From an uncultured Ruminococcus sp. (lineage in GTDB: Bacteria; Bacillota; Clostridia; Oscillospirales; Ruminococcaceae): 6,864 bases of DNA. The stretch is taken from NCBI GenBank assembly GCA_946537565.1, contig CAMNFW010000111.1, positions 1 through 6,864 on the forward strand, in the 5' to 3' direction. The notes under the pieces were generated by a model. That model saw nothing but the letters and a program-made list of their open reading frames with translations, searched no databases and was not told the DNA's origin. The position numbers were made by a program, and so were the translations under genes. The first letter of the stretch is position 1, and every line of letters starts with the position of its first letter. Below, piece by piece: positions 1 through 6,504 of the stretch.

Positions 1-2698
1 CCTGTTTTCCGTCACCGTCAACATCAGCAGCCATGCAGTGGTGGTTACCGTCACCGTAACCCTTTGCAGATACATTGTGACCGGTATCCCATGTCCATTT
101 CTTTACCAGCTTGCCATTGCTTACACCCCATGCAGCCAGAGCCATACGAGTGTAATAACCTCTTCCGAAGCAGGCATAAGCCTGTGAACCGCCGTCAAGA
201 TATGCAACGCAGGCGGTGAATCTGTCAACACGGTTGCCGTAGGTATCGCCCCAGGCGGTATGGTCGCCTCTGCCGGGATCGTAATCCTGGGTATCAAGGG
301 CTTTTCCTGTAGCACCGTCGAAGAGAGTTATATACTCCGGACCAGCAAGTATCTTTCCTTCAGCAACAGTTGAACGGTAGTCCTTGCTTCCGTCACCGAT
401 AACTTTTCCAGTACCGTCAACGGTACCGTCAGCGGTTTTGCAGATCATCTCGCATTTGCCGTCGCCGTCAAAGTCATAGACCATGAACTGAGTATAATGA
501 GCGCCTGCACGGATATTTTTGCCCAGGTCAACTCGCCATACCTGAGTACCGTCCAGCTTGTAGCAGTCGATATAAACATTTCCTGAATAGCCGTTCTTGG
601 AGTTATCATGTGAGTTGGAAGGATCCCACTTAACGAAGATCTCATACTTTCCGTCACCGTCAATATCGCCCACTGAACAGTCATTTGCAGTGTAAGTGCA
701 GGTGACACCGTCAGGAGTTGTAACACCAGCCGGAACCTTAAGCGGTATATCAAAATAAGCACCGCTTACACCACTGTTGGTGTTGGTGAAATTGGTGGAG
801 AACTGAGCGAACTCAGTATTTTCGCCGTTTACATAAGTATCAATTGTATAGCTGTCAGTAGCCAGACCCTCAGCATCGAAATAGTTAGAAGCCTGATCGG
901 TGGTGAAGGTGCCGAGCTTGGTATGCTCATCGCCTCTAATTCTCCAGAGGTCGAAGGTGGTATTCTCGTTATCTGTAGCAAGAAGTCTCCAGCTTACCAT
1001 GTTGCCGTTTTTAGCGTGAGCCATAGCAACGCCTCTGTCCAGCTTCTCCATGCGGATACCCTGCTGAGCCTTGGCATTCGGAGCAGCGCTGCCGGTCTGG
1101 GTCAGCTCGATATAGTCCATATTAGGACCGCCGAATGAGGTGGTAGCATAAGCCTTGATAGTATTTTCGCCCTTATTCAGGTGAACGACAGCAGATGTAT
1201 CGCTCCAGGAATCCCAGCCGCCGGTGCCTTCAAAGTCAACATACTGACCGTGAGTCTTGTCACCGTTGGTGATTATCTTGCACTGTCTGTTGTCGTTATT
1301 GCCGTTGGCGAAACGGAAGTCAACCTGATAATTGCCTTCCTCAGCGGCGTATACAGTCCACTCCACATAGCTGCCGATAGTATTATCATAATTTACATAA
1401 GCTTCACCTGCATAGCCGGCGTTTGTGGTTTCCTTTACGCCCTTGTACAATTCTCCAAGAACTGCATAATAACGCTCTGTTATAGCCGGCAAATAAGGAT
1501 CCTTGTCAGTAAGCTCAACATCAAGGTAATCAAGATTAGGACCGCCGTTAGCAGTTGTAGAGATCAGCTTTATGGTATTCAGTCCGGCTTTCAGTGGAAG
1601 AACGATGCTGCTGCTGTCCCAGGCTGTCCATGCGCCGGTGCCGTTGAAGTCGATATAATAAGCATCATCAGAGCCGTTGACTGCGACCTGCATTATCCTG
1701 TTGGAATCGGTGCCGTTAGCGTAACGGAAGGTAAGCTCATAGTTTCCGTCTGCGGGAACGTTTATATTCCATTCAACTGCACTGCCGACTTCATTGTTTA
1801 CGTTGGCATAACCGTCAGGGCATTCATATCCTTCGTTGGTTTTTTCGTCAGCGATACCGCCGATAACGTTGGCATAAGCAGCATAATATCTGCTTTGATC
1901 CGGAACAGGCGGTTCAGTCACGGTGGTTGTGGCGGTAGTTGTTTCAGCAGTAGTTGTGGCGGTGGTTGCAGTGGTTGCGGTGGTTTCCTGTGACTCGTTA
2001 TAGAAGAATTCGTCCAGCAGATTTGAGGTGCGGCATGTTTTCATGGATCTGAATTCTATGCCATAGTCAACGAGTGCAAGCTCAACGGTATAATCGGTGC
2101 TTGGCTTCATCGGAACCACAACAGCAGCTTCACCGACTTCACCGCCGGTGGGAGGACATTTAATGAAGGCATAGCCGTCATTGGTGATGACCTTGATCTG
2201 AGCTTCTTCCGTGCCTGAGTTTACATAGCTTATCCTGATCTTATGACCGGAAGTGTCGCTGTCGAAATCATAAGTCCTGTATTCAGCAGAAGCGAAGCTT
2301 CCGGGGATAGAAAGGCTTCCGCCGGTGGTTATAAGCTCCGGGACTTTATTTTCGGAGTATTCCACATATTCACCGGTGGTATTAAGCGCATAATCGCACA
2401 TTGCGACCCACTGGAGAATGGCAACGGCATCGCCTATAGATACCTTTCCGTCCTCGTTGGCATCGGCTGAATAAGTGATCTGTTCCGGGGTGAGTTCAAT
2501 GACCCTGGCATCATGCTGTAAGATAGCAAGAGCATCCTTGCCGGTAACTCCGTCATTTCCCACGATATCACCTCTGAGGAAATAATCCTCAGGAGCTGAA
2601 GAAACTGCCTGAGCCGAAACAAATGGAACTGATGAGAGAGCCATAGCTGCGCTGAGCATCAGTGAAGCGGCTTTAGCAAGCTTGTTGTGCAGCTTCAT
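1..2698 (-). CDS. Secreted dockerin-bearing rhamnogalacturonan lyase, PL11 family (C-terminus off the window)
   Basis: The reading frame is open from the ATG at 2698 to the window edge: 899 codons and no stop. The start follows an AGGAGG site (2707-2712) with 8-nt spacing. Visible parts in order: signal peptide (about 1-30, ending VSAQA); dockerin-like pair of calcium loops (about 42-99; the second, D79-N81-D83-K85-S87-D90, is canonical and the first is less so); a beta-rich stretch of unknown type (about 105-235); Thr/Ala linker (about 237-265); two CBM35-like domains (about 269-396 and 408-533), each ending in a GGPNxDY motif; then the PL11 catalytic domain from about 549, with WGDTYGNRVDRF (816-827), GRGYYTR (845-851) and DxDGDGK calcium-type motifs. 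PL11 enzymes cleave the rhamnose-galacturonic acid backbone of pectin by beta-elimination. Family catalytic domains are about 600 residues, so roughly 250 are missing here. The dockerin suggests attachment to a cellulosome-like scaffold outside the cell. Family assignment is firm; domain edges are approximate. Confidence 0.93.
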   Translation of the reverse strand, partial: MKLHNKLAKAASLMLSAAMALSSVPFVSAQAVSSAPEDYFLRGDIVGNDGVTGKDALAILQHDARVIELTPEQITYSADANEDGKVSIGDAVAILQWVAMCDYALNTTGEYVEYSENKVPELITTGGSLSIPGSFASAEYRTYDFDSDTSGHKIRISYVNSGTEEAQIKVITNDGYAFIKCPPTGGEVGEAAVVVPMKPSTDYTVELALVDYGIEFRSMKTCRTSNLLDEFFYNESQETTATTATTATTTAETTTATTTVTEPPVPDQSRYYAAYANVIGGIADEKTNEGYECPDGYANVNNEVGSAVEWNINVPADGNYELTFRYANGTDSNRIMQVAVNGSDDAYYIDFNGTGAWTAWDSSSIVLPLKAGLNTIKLISTTANGGPNLDYLDVELTDKDPYLPAITERYYAVLGELYKGVKETTNAGYAGEAYVNYDNTIGSYVEWTVYAAEEGNYQVDFRFANGNNDNRQCKIITNGDKTHGQYVDFEGTGGWDSWSDTSAVVHLNKGENTIKAYATTSFGGPNMDYIELTQTGSAAPNAKAQQGIRMEKLDRGVAMAHAKNGNMVSWRLLATDNENTTFDLWRIRGDEHTKLGTFTTDQASNYFDAEGLATDSYTIDTYVNGENTEFAQFSTNFTNTNSGVSGAYFDIPLKVPAGVTTPDGVTCTYTANDCSVGDIDGDGKYEIFVKWDPSNSHDNSKNGYSGNVYIDCYKLDGTQVWRVDLGKNIRAGAHYTQFMVYDFDGDGKCEMICKTADGTVDGTGKVIGDGSKDYRSTVAEGKILAGPEYITLFDGATGKALDTQDYDPGRGDHTAWGDTYGNRVDRFTACVAYLDGGSQAYACFGRGYYTRMALAAWGVSNGKLVKKWTWDTGHNVSAKGYGDGNHHCMAADVDGDGKQ

Positions 2699-2736
2699 GT
2701 GTGATTCCTCCTTCAATATTGTTATATTATTTATCC

Positions 2737-2761
2737 GATCACACCTGCCTAATGGGTGACC
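2737..2761 (-). promoter_or_regulatory. Hairpin in the 5' leader of the PL11 lyase mRNA
   Basis: In the minus-strand transcript, GGUCAC (2761-2756) can pair with GUGAUC (2742-2737) using one G-U pair. The loop is about 13 nt and includes CCATTAGGCAGG. It lies 8 nt or so from the predicted 5' end and well upstream of the ribosome binding site, so it could stabilise the mRNA or be a regulator target. I do not recognise it as a known riboswitch. Confidence 0.35.
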
Positions 2762-2775
2762 TTTATAGTACGTTT

Positions 2776-2804
2776 ATTATAACAAACAAAAATCCCTTTG
2801 TCAA
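2776..2804 (-). promoter_or_regulatory. Consensus sigma-A promoter of the PL11 lyase gene
   Basis: Read on the minus strand, the -35 is TTGACA (2799-2804). A 17-bp spacer follows, whose last three bases are TGT, an extended -10 of the TGn type. The -10 is TATAAT (2776-2781). All of these match the consensus. The predicted transcript start is near 2769, which leaves a leader of about 70 nt before the ATG at 2698. Confidence 0.88.
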
Positions 2805-2978
2805 GACATTTCAGGCAAGTTTGGAATATTTTATGAACAAGATATTATTTTTCACCGCGTTTATTGACAATTCATAATTTTAAAAACATTATCTTTATTC
2901 TGCTGAGGAGTGACATAAAACAAAGATCTGCCGTATAAACCAGCGGATAATACATTGAATTTATGAGCAGGGGAATAC
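2805..2978. other. Intergenic stretch with no gene
   Basis: This AT-rich spacer lies between the lyase promoter and the terminator of the next gene upstream. No open frame longer than about 15 codons with a ribosome binding site is seen. A plus-strand TTGACA (2864-2869) sits 17 bp before CATTAT (2887-2892) and a GAGGAG occurs near 2905, but no start codon follows that SD-like site at a suitable distance. A short plus-strand transcript is possible but unsupported. Confidence 0.5.
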
Positions 2979-3009
2979 AAAAAAACCTCCGCTGATGCTG
3001 CGGAGGTTT
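2979..3009 (-). terminator. Intrinsic terminator of the 132-residue protein gene
   Basis: A 10-bp perfect stem (2983-2992 with 3000-3009, core CCTCCGC/GCGGAGG) has a 7-nt loop. On the minus strand it runs into seven T residues (2985-2979). It begins 36 nt past the stop codon at 3046. On the plus strand the stem is followed only by CGATG after its own Ts, so termination in that direction should be weak. Confidence 0.92.
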
Positions 3010-3045
3010 CGATGTACAAGTATTGAGCAGTAAGCTGCGGTCAGC

Positions 3046-3444
3046 TCAGACTGGCTTTTTCTTATTCAGTTTCTTGAATCTTGCCTTGTCATAGGGGATT
3101 GTGAGACAGGTTTCATTTTTGCCGTTCTTACGGTTCTCTTCGGCAATATTTCTGATAGCAATGTTATGCTGCTTTCCGCTGGGGGTTTTTCCTGCAAAAA
3201 AGGCGATATAGTCAATTTCAAAGACCTGTTTCTGGGGGTCATAGATGCCGGAATAAAGCTCATGGGTTGAAAGATCAATCTTTTCACGCTCTAATGCCCA
3301 GGTTGAACCTGTGAAATCCGGTGAAATTGAGCTGCCATTCTTTATAAAAGGCTCCTTAGAAGTGAAATATGACAGGAACTCTCCGTTTTTTGTCACCACC
3401 AGGACGTACTGCTGCTTGTTGAAAATACCATCGAATAAGCCCAT
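3046..3444 (-). CDS. Small soluble protein of unknown function (132 aa)
   Basis: I do not recognise this protein. The ATG at 3444 follows AAAGGAGA (3453-3460) at good spacing, the frame closes with TGA at 3046, and a strong terminator follows, so it is very likely a real gene. It has no signal peptide or membrane segment. The N-terminus begins MGLFDGIFNK. The centre is rich in aromatic and beta-forming residues (SYFTSKEPF, YSGIYDPQKQVFEIDYIAFF), and the last 30 residues are strongly basic (ARFKKLNKKKPV). One cysteine is present (about residue 113) and no metal or nucleotide motif is visible. A 160-bp gap separates it from iscU on the same strand, so it may be read through from the isc operon or use its own weak promoter. 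The context does not give a function. Confidence 0.8.
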   Translation of the reverse strand: MGLFDGIFNKQQYVLVVTKNGEFLSYFTSKEPFIKNGSSISPDFTGSTWALEREKIDLSTHELYSGIYDPQKQVFEIDYIAFFAGKTPSGKQHNIAIRNIAEENRKNGKNETCLTIPYDKARFKKLNKKKPV

Positions 3445-3558
3445 AATAATAATCTCCTTTAATTATAGAATTAATCTTTTCACTGTGTATTGTTTTTCTG
3501 TATGCTGCCGGTTTAAACTGGTCTTTAGCAGGATCTAACACTGCGGCTTAATGCCGAT

Positions 3559-3587
3559 ACATTACAGAAAGTAAAAACGAAAGTCAA
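3559..3587 (-). promoter_or_regulatory. Possible promoter of the 132-aa gene
   Basis: On the minus strand, TTGACT (3582-3587) lies 17 bp before TAATGT (3559-3564). The -35 is good (5 of 6) and the -10 poor (3 of 6). It would give a leader of about 108 nt. A TATAAT (3462-3467) closer to the gene was not chosen, because it would start the transcript inside the ribosome binding site. Confidence 0.25.
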
Positions 3588-3604
3588 TACCGTGAGATAA
3601 AGAA

Positions 3605-4021
3605 TTATTCCTCCGGTTCGTGGATCTCACCGACAATCGGAAGCGGATCAATGCCCTGTCTTGTGTAATAGTCGGAAAGCGCCGATCTTACAGCCTGTTC
3701 AGCAAGAACTGAGCAGTGTATCTTTACTGCCGGCAGACCGTCAAGAGCTTCAACAACTGCCTGATTTGTCAGCTTAAGAGCATCGTCAATGGACTTGCCT
3801 TTGATAAGCTCAGTTGCCATTGAAGAAGTTGCGATAGCTGCACCGCAGCCGAAGGTTTTGAACTTGGCATCTGTGATTATACCGTCGTCTATTTTGAGAT
3901 ACATCTTCATGATGTCTCCGCACTTTGCGTTTCCGATCTCGCCGACACCGTCTGCATCTTCGATCTCACCAACGTTTCTGGGGTTTGAAAAATGGTCAAG
4001 AACCTTTTCACTGTATAACAT
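3605..4021 (-). CDS. iscU: Iron-sulfur cluster assembly scaffold protein, IscU/NifU N-terminal type
   Basis: This 138-residue scaffold is where Fe-S clusters are built in the cytosol from sulfur delivered by cysteine desulfurase. The three cluster-ligand cysteines are present in family motifs: C34 in NAKCGDIM (with conserved D36), C59 in FKTFGCGAAIATSS and C103 in LPAVKIHCSVLAEQA. The start MLYSEKVLDHFSNPRNVG is typical of the family. The ATG at 4021 follows AGGAGG (4030-4035). The gene is single-domain: the C-terminal NFU domain of full NifU is absent, as in most clostridial versions. It lies 39 bp downstream of iscS on the same strand, which makes one operon, with the desulfurase translated first. 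No convincing terminator follows it, so transcription may continue into the 132-aa gene. The symbol could equally be nifU by local naming habit. Confidence 0.96.
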   Translation of the reverse strand: MLYSEKVLDHFSNPRNVGEIEDADGVGEIGNAKCGDIMKMYLKIDDGIITDAKFKTFGCGAAIATSSMATELIKGKSIDDALKLTNQAVVEALDGLPAVKIHCSVLAEQAVRSALSDYYTRQGIDPLPIVGEIHEPEE

Positions 4022-4060
4022 ATTTTTTTCCTCCTGATATTTTTAATCAACAAGCTGATA

Positions 4061-5251
4061 TTATTCGTATGCTTCGCCCTTCATCATGCGCTCCCATACA
4101 GGTGACATGGAACGAAGCCTTTCAACGATCGTCGGCATTACTTCAAGGATATAATCAACGTCCTCATCTGTAACATCGTCCTCGATCGAAAGTCTGAGAG
4201 AACCGTGGGCGATCTCATGCTTTAAACCAATTGAAAGCAGTACATGAGACGGGTCAAGTGAACCCGATGTGCAGGCTGAACCAGATGAACCGCAGATTCC
4301 ATAGTTGTCCAGCATGAGAAGCAGTGATTCGCCTTCAAGACCTTCAAAGGAAATATTGAGATTTCCAGGCAGACGCTTTTCTCTGTCACCGTTGAGACGG
4401 GTGTAGGGGAGTTTCAGCAAGCCGTCAATAAGACGCTCTCTTTTGGGGAGGATCTTTGCGTTTCTCTCAGCAATACCGGTGCAGGCGATCTCCATTGCAA
4501 CACCAAGTCCGACAATAGCAGGAACGTTTTCAGTACCGGCACGCTTGCCTCTTTCCTGACCGCCGCCGTGAATGAGGTTTGGCAGAACTATGCCTTTTCT
4601 TACATACAGTGCGCCTATACCCTTCTGGGCATGGATCTTGTGACCGGAAAGAGAAAGCATATCAATGCCCTGTTTGTGAACATCAATATCAATATGACCT
4701 ACAGCCTGTACAGCGTCAGTGTGGAAGAGAACCTTCTTCTCCTTGCAGATAGCAGCGATCTCTTCGATAGGCTGGATAGTGCCGATCTCATTGTTGGCAT
4801 ACATTATTGTAACAAGGGCAGTATCCTCACGGATAGCGTTTTTAACGTCCTCAGGATCAATAAGACCTTTGTCGCTTACCGGTATATAGGTCACTTCAAA
4901 ACCCTGTTTTTCCAGATATTCACAGGTGTGAAGAACAGCATGATGCTCAAACACAGATGTGATGATATGTTTTTTGCCTTTTTTTGCAAGCCTTTCAGCG
5001 GTACACTTTATTGCCCAGTTGTCGGATTCTGAACCGCAGCTGGTGAAGAAAATCTCTTTCGGATCAGCACCAAGAGCTTTTGCGACTTTGGCTCTTGCTT
5101 CTTCAACATCTCTCTGTGCATCTCTGCCCAGTTTGTAGATGCTGGAAGCGTTGCCATAGGCTGTACGGAAATGAGGCAGCATTGCATTGAGTACCTCTTC
5201 AGACACAGCTGTTGTAGCAGCATTGTCCGCATAAATAAATCTTTTATCCAT
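4061..5251 (-). CDS. iscS: Cysteine desulfurase, NifS/IscS family
   Basis: A 396-residue PLP enzyme that converts cysteine to alanine and passes the sulfur, as an enzyme persulfide, to IscU and other acceptors. Key residues are visible: the N-terminal YADNAATT; H103 in FEHHAV, which stacks on PLP; D179 and Q182 in FHTDAVQ; the PLP lysine K205 in LSGHK; and the mobile-loop cysteine C327 in [15 protein letters not shown]. The longer loop around C327 and the SSGSACTSG signature fit the IscS/NifS group rather than SufS. Length is normal for the family. The ATG at 5251 follows AGAGGA (5260-5265). The loop after the PLP lysine reads HKIHAQKG rather than the commoner HKxxGPKG. The gene heads the pair with iscU. 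No iscR-type repressor lies upstream; the neighbour is rnhA. AT-rich DNA near 5291-5296 (TATATT) could be a -10, but I see no good -35. Confidence 0.96.
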   Translation of the reverse strand: MDKRFIYADNAATTAVSEEVLNAMLPHFRTAYGNASSIYKLGRDAQRDVEEARAKVAKALGADPKEIFFTSCGSESDNWAIKCTAERLAKKGKKHIITSVFEHHAVLHTCEYLEKQGFEVTYIPVSDKGLIDPEDVKNAIREDTALVTIMYANNEIGTIQPIEEIAAICKEKKVLFHTDAVQAVGHIDIDVHKQGIDMLSLSGHKIHAQKGIGALYVRKGIVLPNLIHGGGQERGKRAGTENVPAIVGLGVAMEIACTGIAERNAKILPKRERLIDGLLKLPYTRLNGDREKRLPGNLNISFEGLEGESLLLMLDNYGICGSSGSACTSGSLDPSHVLLSIGLKHEIAHGSLRLSIEDDVTDEDVDYILEVMPTIVERLRSMSPVWERMMKGEAYE

Positions 5252-5269
5252 GACAGGAATCCTCTTTCT

Positions 5270-5285
5270 CTCCGCAGTTACGGAG
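5270..5285 (-). promoter_or_regulatory. Inverted repeat in the iscS leader
   Basis: CTCCG (5270-5274) and CGGAG (5281-5285) form a perfect dyad with a 6-bp spacer, four bases upstream of the iscS ribosome binding site. It could fold as a short hairpin next to that site or serve as an operator. It does not resemble the known type-1 IscR site. It may be chance. Confidence 0.3.
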
Positions 5286-5342
5286 TTGTAAATATAAAAT
5301 ATGAATATTCAGATGCAGACACTGAGCAGCTGACTTATTGTT

Positions 5343-5370
5343 AAAAAGCCGCTCAGCAACGTAATGCGGC
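5343..5370 (-). terminator. Probable intrinsic terminator downstream of rnhA
   Basis: On the minus strand GCCGC (5370-5366) pairs with GCGGC (5352-5348) across a 13-nt loop and is followed by TTTTT (5347-5343). It lies about 50 nt after the rnhA stop. A second stem, ACCGGA/TCCGGT (5373-5378 with 5390-5395), sits just upstream on the transcript and may add to it. The stem is short, so efficiency is uncertain. It would make rnhA and iscS separate transcripts. Confidence 0.55.
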
Positions 5371-5421
5371 AGACCGGAAAATCATAAGCTCCGGTGCGGT
5401 ACATTCGCCTTAAAGCAATGA

Positions 5422-5865
5422 TTACATTTCTGAATATTTATCACGCTGGGCAACAGCAAGTCTGTCACAGCGCTCGTTTTCAGGGTGACCGGCATGACCT
5501 TTTACCCACACAAATTCGACCTGATGCTTTTCCAGAAGGGGAAGAAGCTTTTCCCAGAGATCAACGTTCAATGCCGGTTTTTTGTCTGATTTTATCCAGC
5601 CTTTTTTCTTCCAGCCGTAAACCCAGCCTTTTGTTACGCTGTTGACAACGTATTGGCTGTCGGTGGTGAGAATTACCCTGCACGGTTCGGTAAGAGCCGA
5701 AAGACCGGCAATTACACCCATAAGCTCCATACGGTTATTGGTGGTAGCTTTTTCACCGCCTGAGAGTTCTTTTTCTATTTCTCCGTATCTCAGAACGACA
5801 CCATAGCCGCCGGGGCCGGGGTTTCCGCTGCAGGCACCGTCGGAGAAGATCTGGACTGTTTTGAT
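5422..5865 (-). CDS. rnhA: Ribonuclease HI with an apparent non-standard AUC start
   Basis: A 147-residue RNase HI, which cuts the RNA strand of RNA-DNA hybrids. The catalytic set falls in the usual places: D9 in [15 protein letters not shown]47 in NNRMELMG, D69 in TTDSQYV, H124 in [14 protein letters not shown] and D134. The basic patch GWKKKGW (substrate handle) is also present. The frame has a stop (TAA) about 9 codons upstream, and there is no ATG, GTG or TTG between that stop and the catalytic D9. AGGGAG (5874-5879) sits 8 nt before ATC at 5865, exactly where homologues begin (usual start M-K-T). An ATT one codon earlier (5868) is the alternative. The first in-frame ATG (5730) would remove D9 and the nucleotide-binding loop, so it cannot give an active enzyme. 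Either this is a rare AUC/AUU start or one base is wrong in the sequence. Gene identity is not in doubt. Confidence 0.93.
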   Translation of the reverse strand: MKTVQIFSDGACSGNPGPGGYGVVLRYGEIEKELSGGEKATTNNRMELMGVIAGLSALTEPCRVILTTDSQYVVNSVTKGWVYGWKKKGWIKSDKKPALNVDLWEKLLPLLEKHQVEFVWVKGHAGHPENERCDRLAVAQRDKYSEM

Positions 5866-5873
5866 AATATCAA

Positions 5874-5879
5874 CTCCCT
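5874..5879 (-). promoter_or_regulatory. Ribosome binding site that fixes the rnhA start
   Basis: AGGGAG on the minus strand, 8 nt from ATC (5865) and 5 nt from ATT (5868). No standard start codon exists in any frame in the next 20 nt that would lead into rnhA. This supports initiation at AUC or AUU. Confidence 0.6.
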
Positions 5880-5899
5880 GATAAATTTATACATTAAAT

Positions 5900-5930
5900 A
5901 TTATACATCAAAAACTCTGACAATTGTCGA
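5900..5930 (-). promoter_or_regulatory. Probable promoter of rnhA
   Basis: TATAAT (5900-5905, minus strand) is a perfect -10, preceded by TCGACA (5925-5930; 5 of 6) at a long 19-bp spacing. The transcript would start near 5893, about 28 nt before the start codon. The 10-bp palindrome GACAATTGTC lies in the spacer and overlaps the -35. Confidence 0.45.
5919..5928. promoter_or_regulatory. Perfect 10-bp palindrome in the rnhA promoter
   Basis: GACAATTGTC is fully self-complementary and lies between and over the presumed -35 and -10 of rnhA, where a repressor would act. Part of it (AATTGTCGATTT, 5922-5933) recurs at 6291-6302 inside the repeat region. Confidence 0.3.
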
Positions 5931-6005
5931 TTTGTTAACTATCATAAACAATATAAATGTTAGCAGGCACTAATTAGAAAGAGTAATGATATTGGTATTT
6001 ATGGA

Positions 6006-6075
6006 GCAGCTTTAACCTTAACTGCCGTTCGTGAAAAGGTAAGCTGAACCAAAATCGAATTGCGATGCAAGCTGC
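6006..6075 (+). repeat. 70-nt structured direct repeat, copy A (candidate RNA)
   Basis: The element folds as an outer stem GCAGCTT/AAGCTGC (6006-6012 with 6069-6075). Inside it are a hairpin with ACC+TTAAC (6015-6022) against GTGAA+GGT (6031-6035, 6038-6040; AA bulge, loop TGCCGTTC) and a second hairpin ATCG/CGAT (6054-6057 with 6063-6066, 5-nt loop). A second copy at 6529-6598 has the same length and 64 of 70 identical bases, and every difference fits this fold. Just after it, CGGTA/TACCG (6077-6088) can form another hairpin that the second copy lacks. The longer repeat runs to GTGCTGTATG at 6101-6110. No coding sense is visible. The RNA family is not recognised. Confidence 0.6.
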
Positions 6076-6147
6076 ACGGTAAAGTACCGCAGAAGTAGTT
6101 GTGCTGTATGGTTTATTTCAAGTTGAAAGCTTGTGGGGTGAATAGTT

Positions 6148-6268
6148 GGTGCAGGGTTTGCAGGGTTATACCTATTGTACATGAAAAAAATGAAACTTTA
6201 CTATACTAAAGTATATAAAAATAATAGAGTATATGACAAACCCTGCAAACCCTTCACCACCCTGCACC
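6148..6268 (+). repeat. Inverted-repeat unit 1 with 9-bp iteron-like arms
   Basis: The left arm has two tandem 9-bp motifs TGCAGGGTT (6150-6167). The right arm (6239-6258) is its inverted copy, 19 of 20 bases over 6148-6167. A further inverted GGTGCAGGGT match lies at 6259-6268. The AT-rich core (6170-6234) holds a perfect hairpin TATACT-AA-AGTATA (6202-6215). Unit 2, about 163 bp on, keeps the core but has different arms that again match each other. It could be a long RNA hairpin, a replication-origin-like or mobile-element remnant, or paired protein sites. Confidence 0.6.
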
Positions 6269-6310
6269 GAAAGAATCATTATGAATAGTTAATTGTCGAT
6301 TTTAAGCCAT

Positions 6311-6423
6311 TATGAAGGGTATAAAGGGTTACACCTATTGTACATGAATAAAATTGATACTTTACTATAATAAATTGTATAAAAAATAATAGAGTATATA
6401 GAAAACTATTCATACCCTTCATA
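6311..6423 (+). repeat. Inverted-repeat unit 2, related to unit 1
   Basis: The left arm (6311-6330, containing 9-bp motifs TGAAGGGTA and TAAAGGGTT) pairs with 6404-6423 at 17 of 20 positions. The core (6333-6399) closely matches that of unit 1, beginning with the identical ACCTATTGTACATGAA and ending AATAATAGAGTATAT. Its central hairpin TATAAT-AA-ATTGTA (6366-6379) differs from unit 1 by a C-G to A-T swap and one T-G wobble, so pairing is kept. The block 6281-6290 (ATGAATAGTT) is also a perfect inverted match to 6404-6413, which gives an alternative pairing around the whole unit. Confidence 0.6.
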
Positions 6424-6504
6424 TTATGCACCGAAGAGGGAGTTTTCAATAAGCAAGAATTTGTACACGGTAAAAGCATTTGTGAGAGCAAATTTTTGAA
6501 GGAA

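Noticed and set aside
1181..1993. 270-residue open frame on the plus strand
   Set aside because: It lies wholly antisense to the CBM35 and linker part of the lyase, whose frame is clearly coding. Its Gly/Ser/Cys-rich tail is the reverse of the Thr linker.
2864..2892. Plus-strand promoter TTGACA-17-CATTAT with a possible small RNA
   Set aside because: The -10 is only 4 of 6, no open frame follows, and the hairpin at 2983-3009 lacks a U tract in that direction. It may be chance in AT-rich DNA.
3540..3560. CGGC/GCCG hairpin as a terminator after iscU
   Set aside because: The stem is only four base pairs and no T tract follows on the minus strand.
4568..5032. 154-residue open frame on the plus strand
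   Set aside because: It is antisense to iscS, which has all its catalytic motifs, and has no supporting ribosome binding site or family signature.
5422..5730. rnhA starting at the internal ATG (102 residues)
   Set aside because: It would lose catalytic D9 and the SGNPGPGG loop, while the upstream frame encodes both and has a ribosome binding site.
6108..6209. 33-codon open frame on the plus strand
   Set aside because: It begins inside the 10-mer GTGCTGTATG, has no ribosome binding site, and runs through the left arm and core of unit 1. The matching frame is not kept in unit 2.
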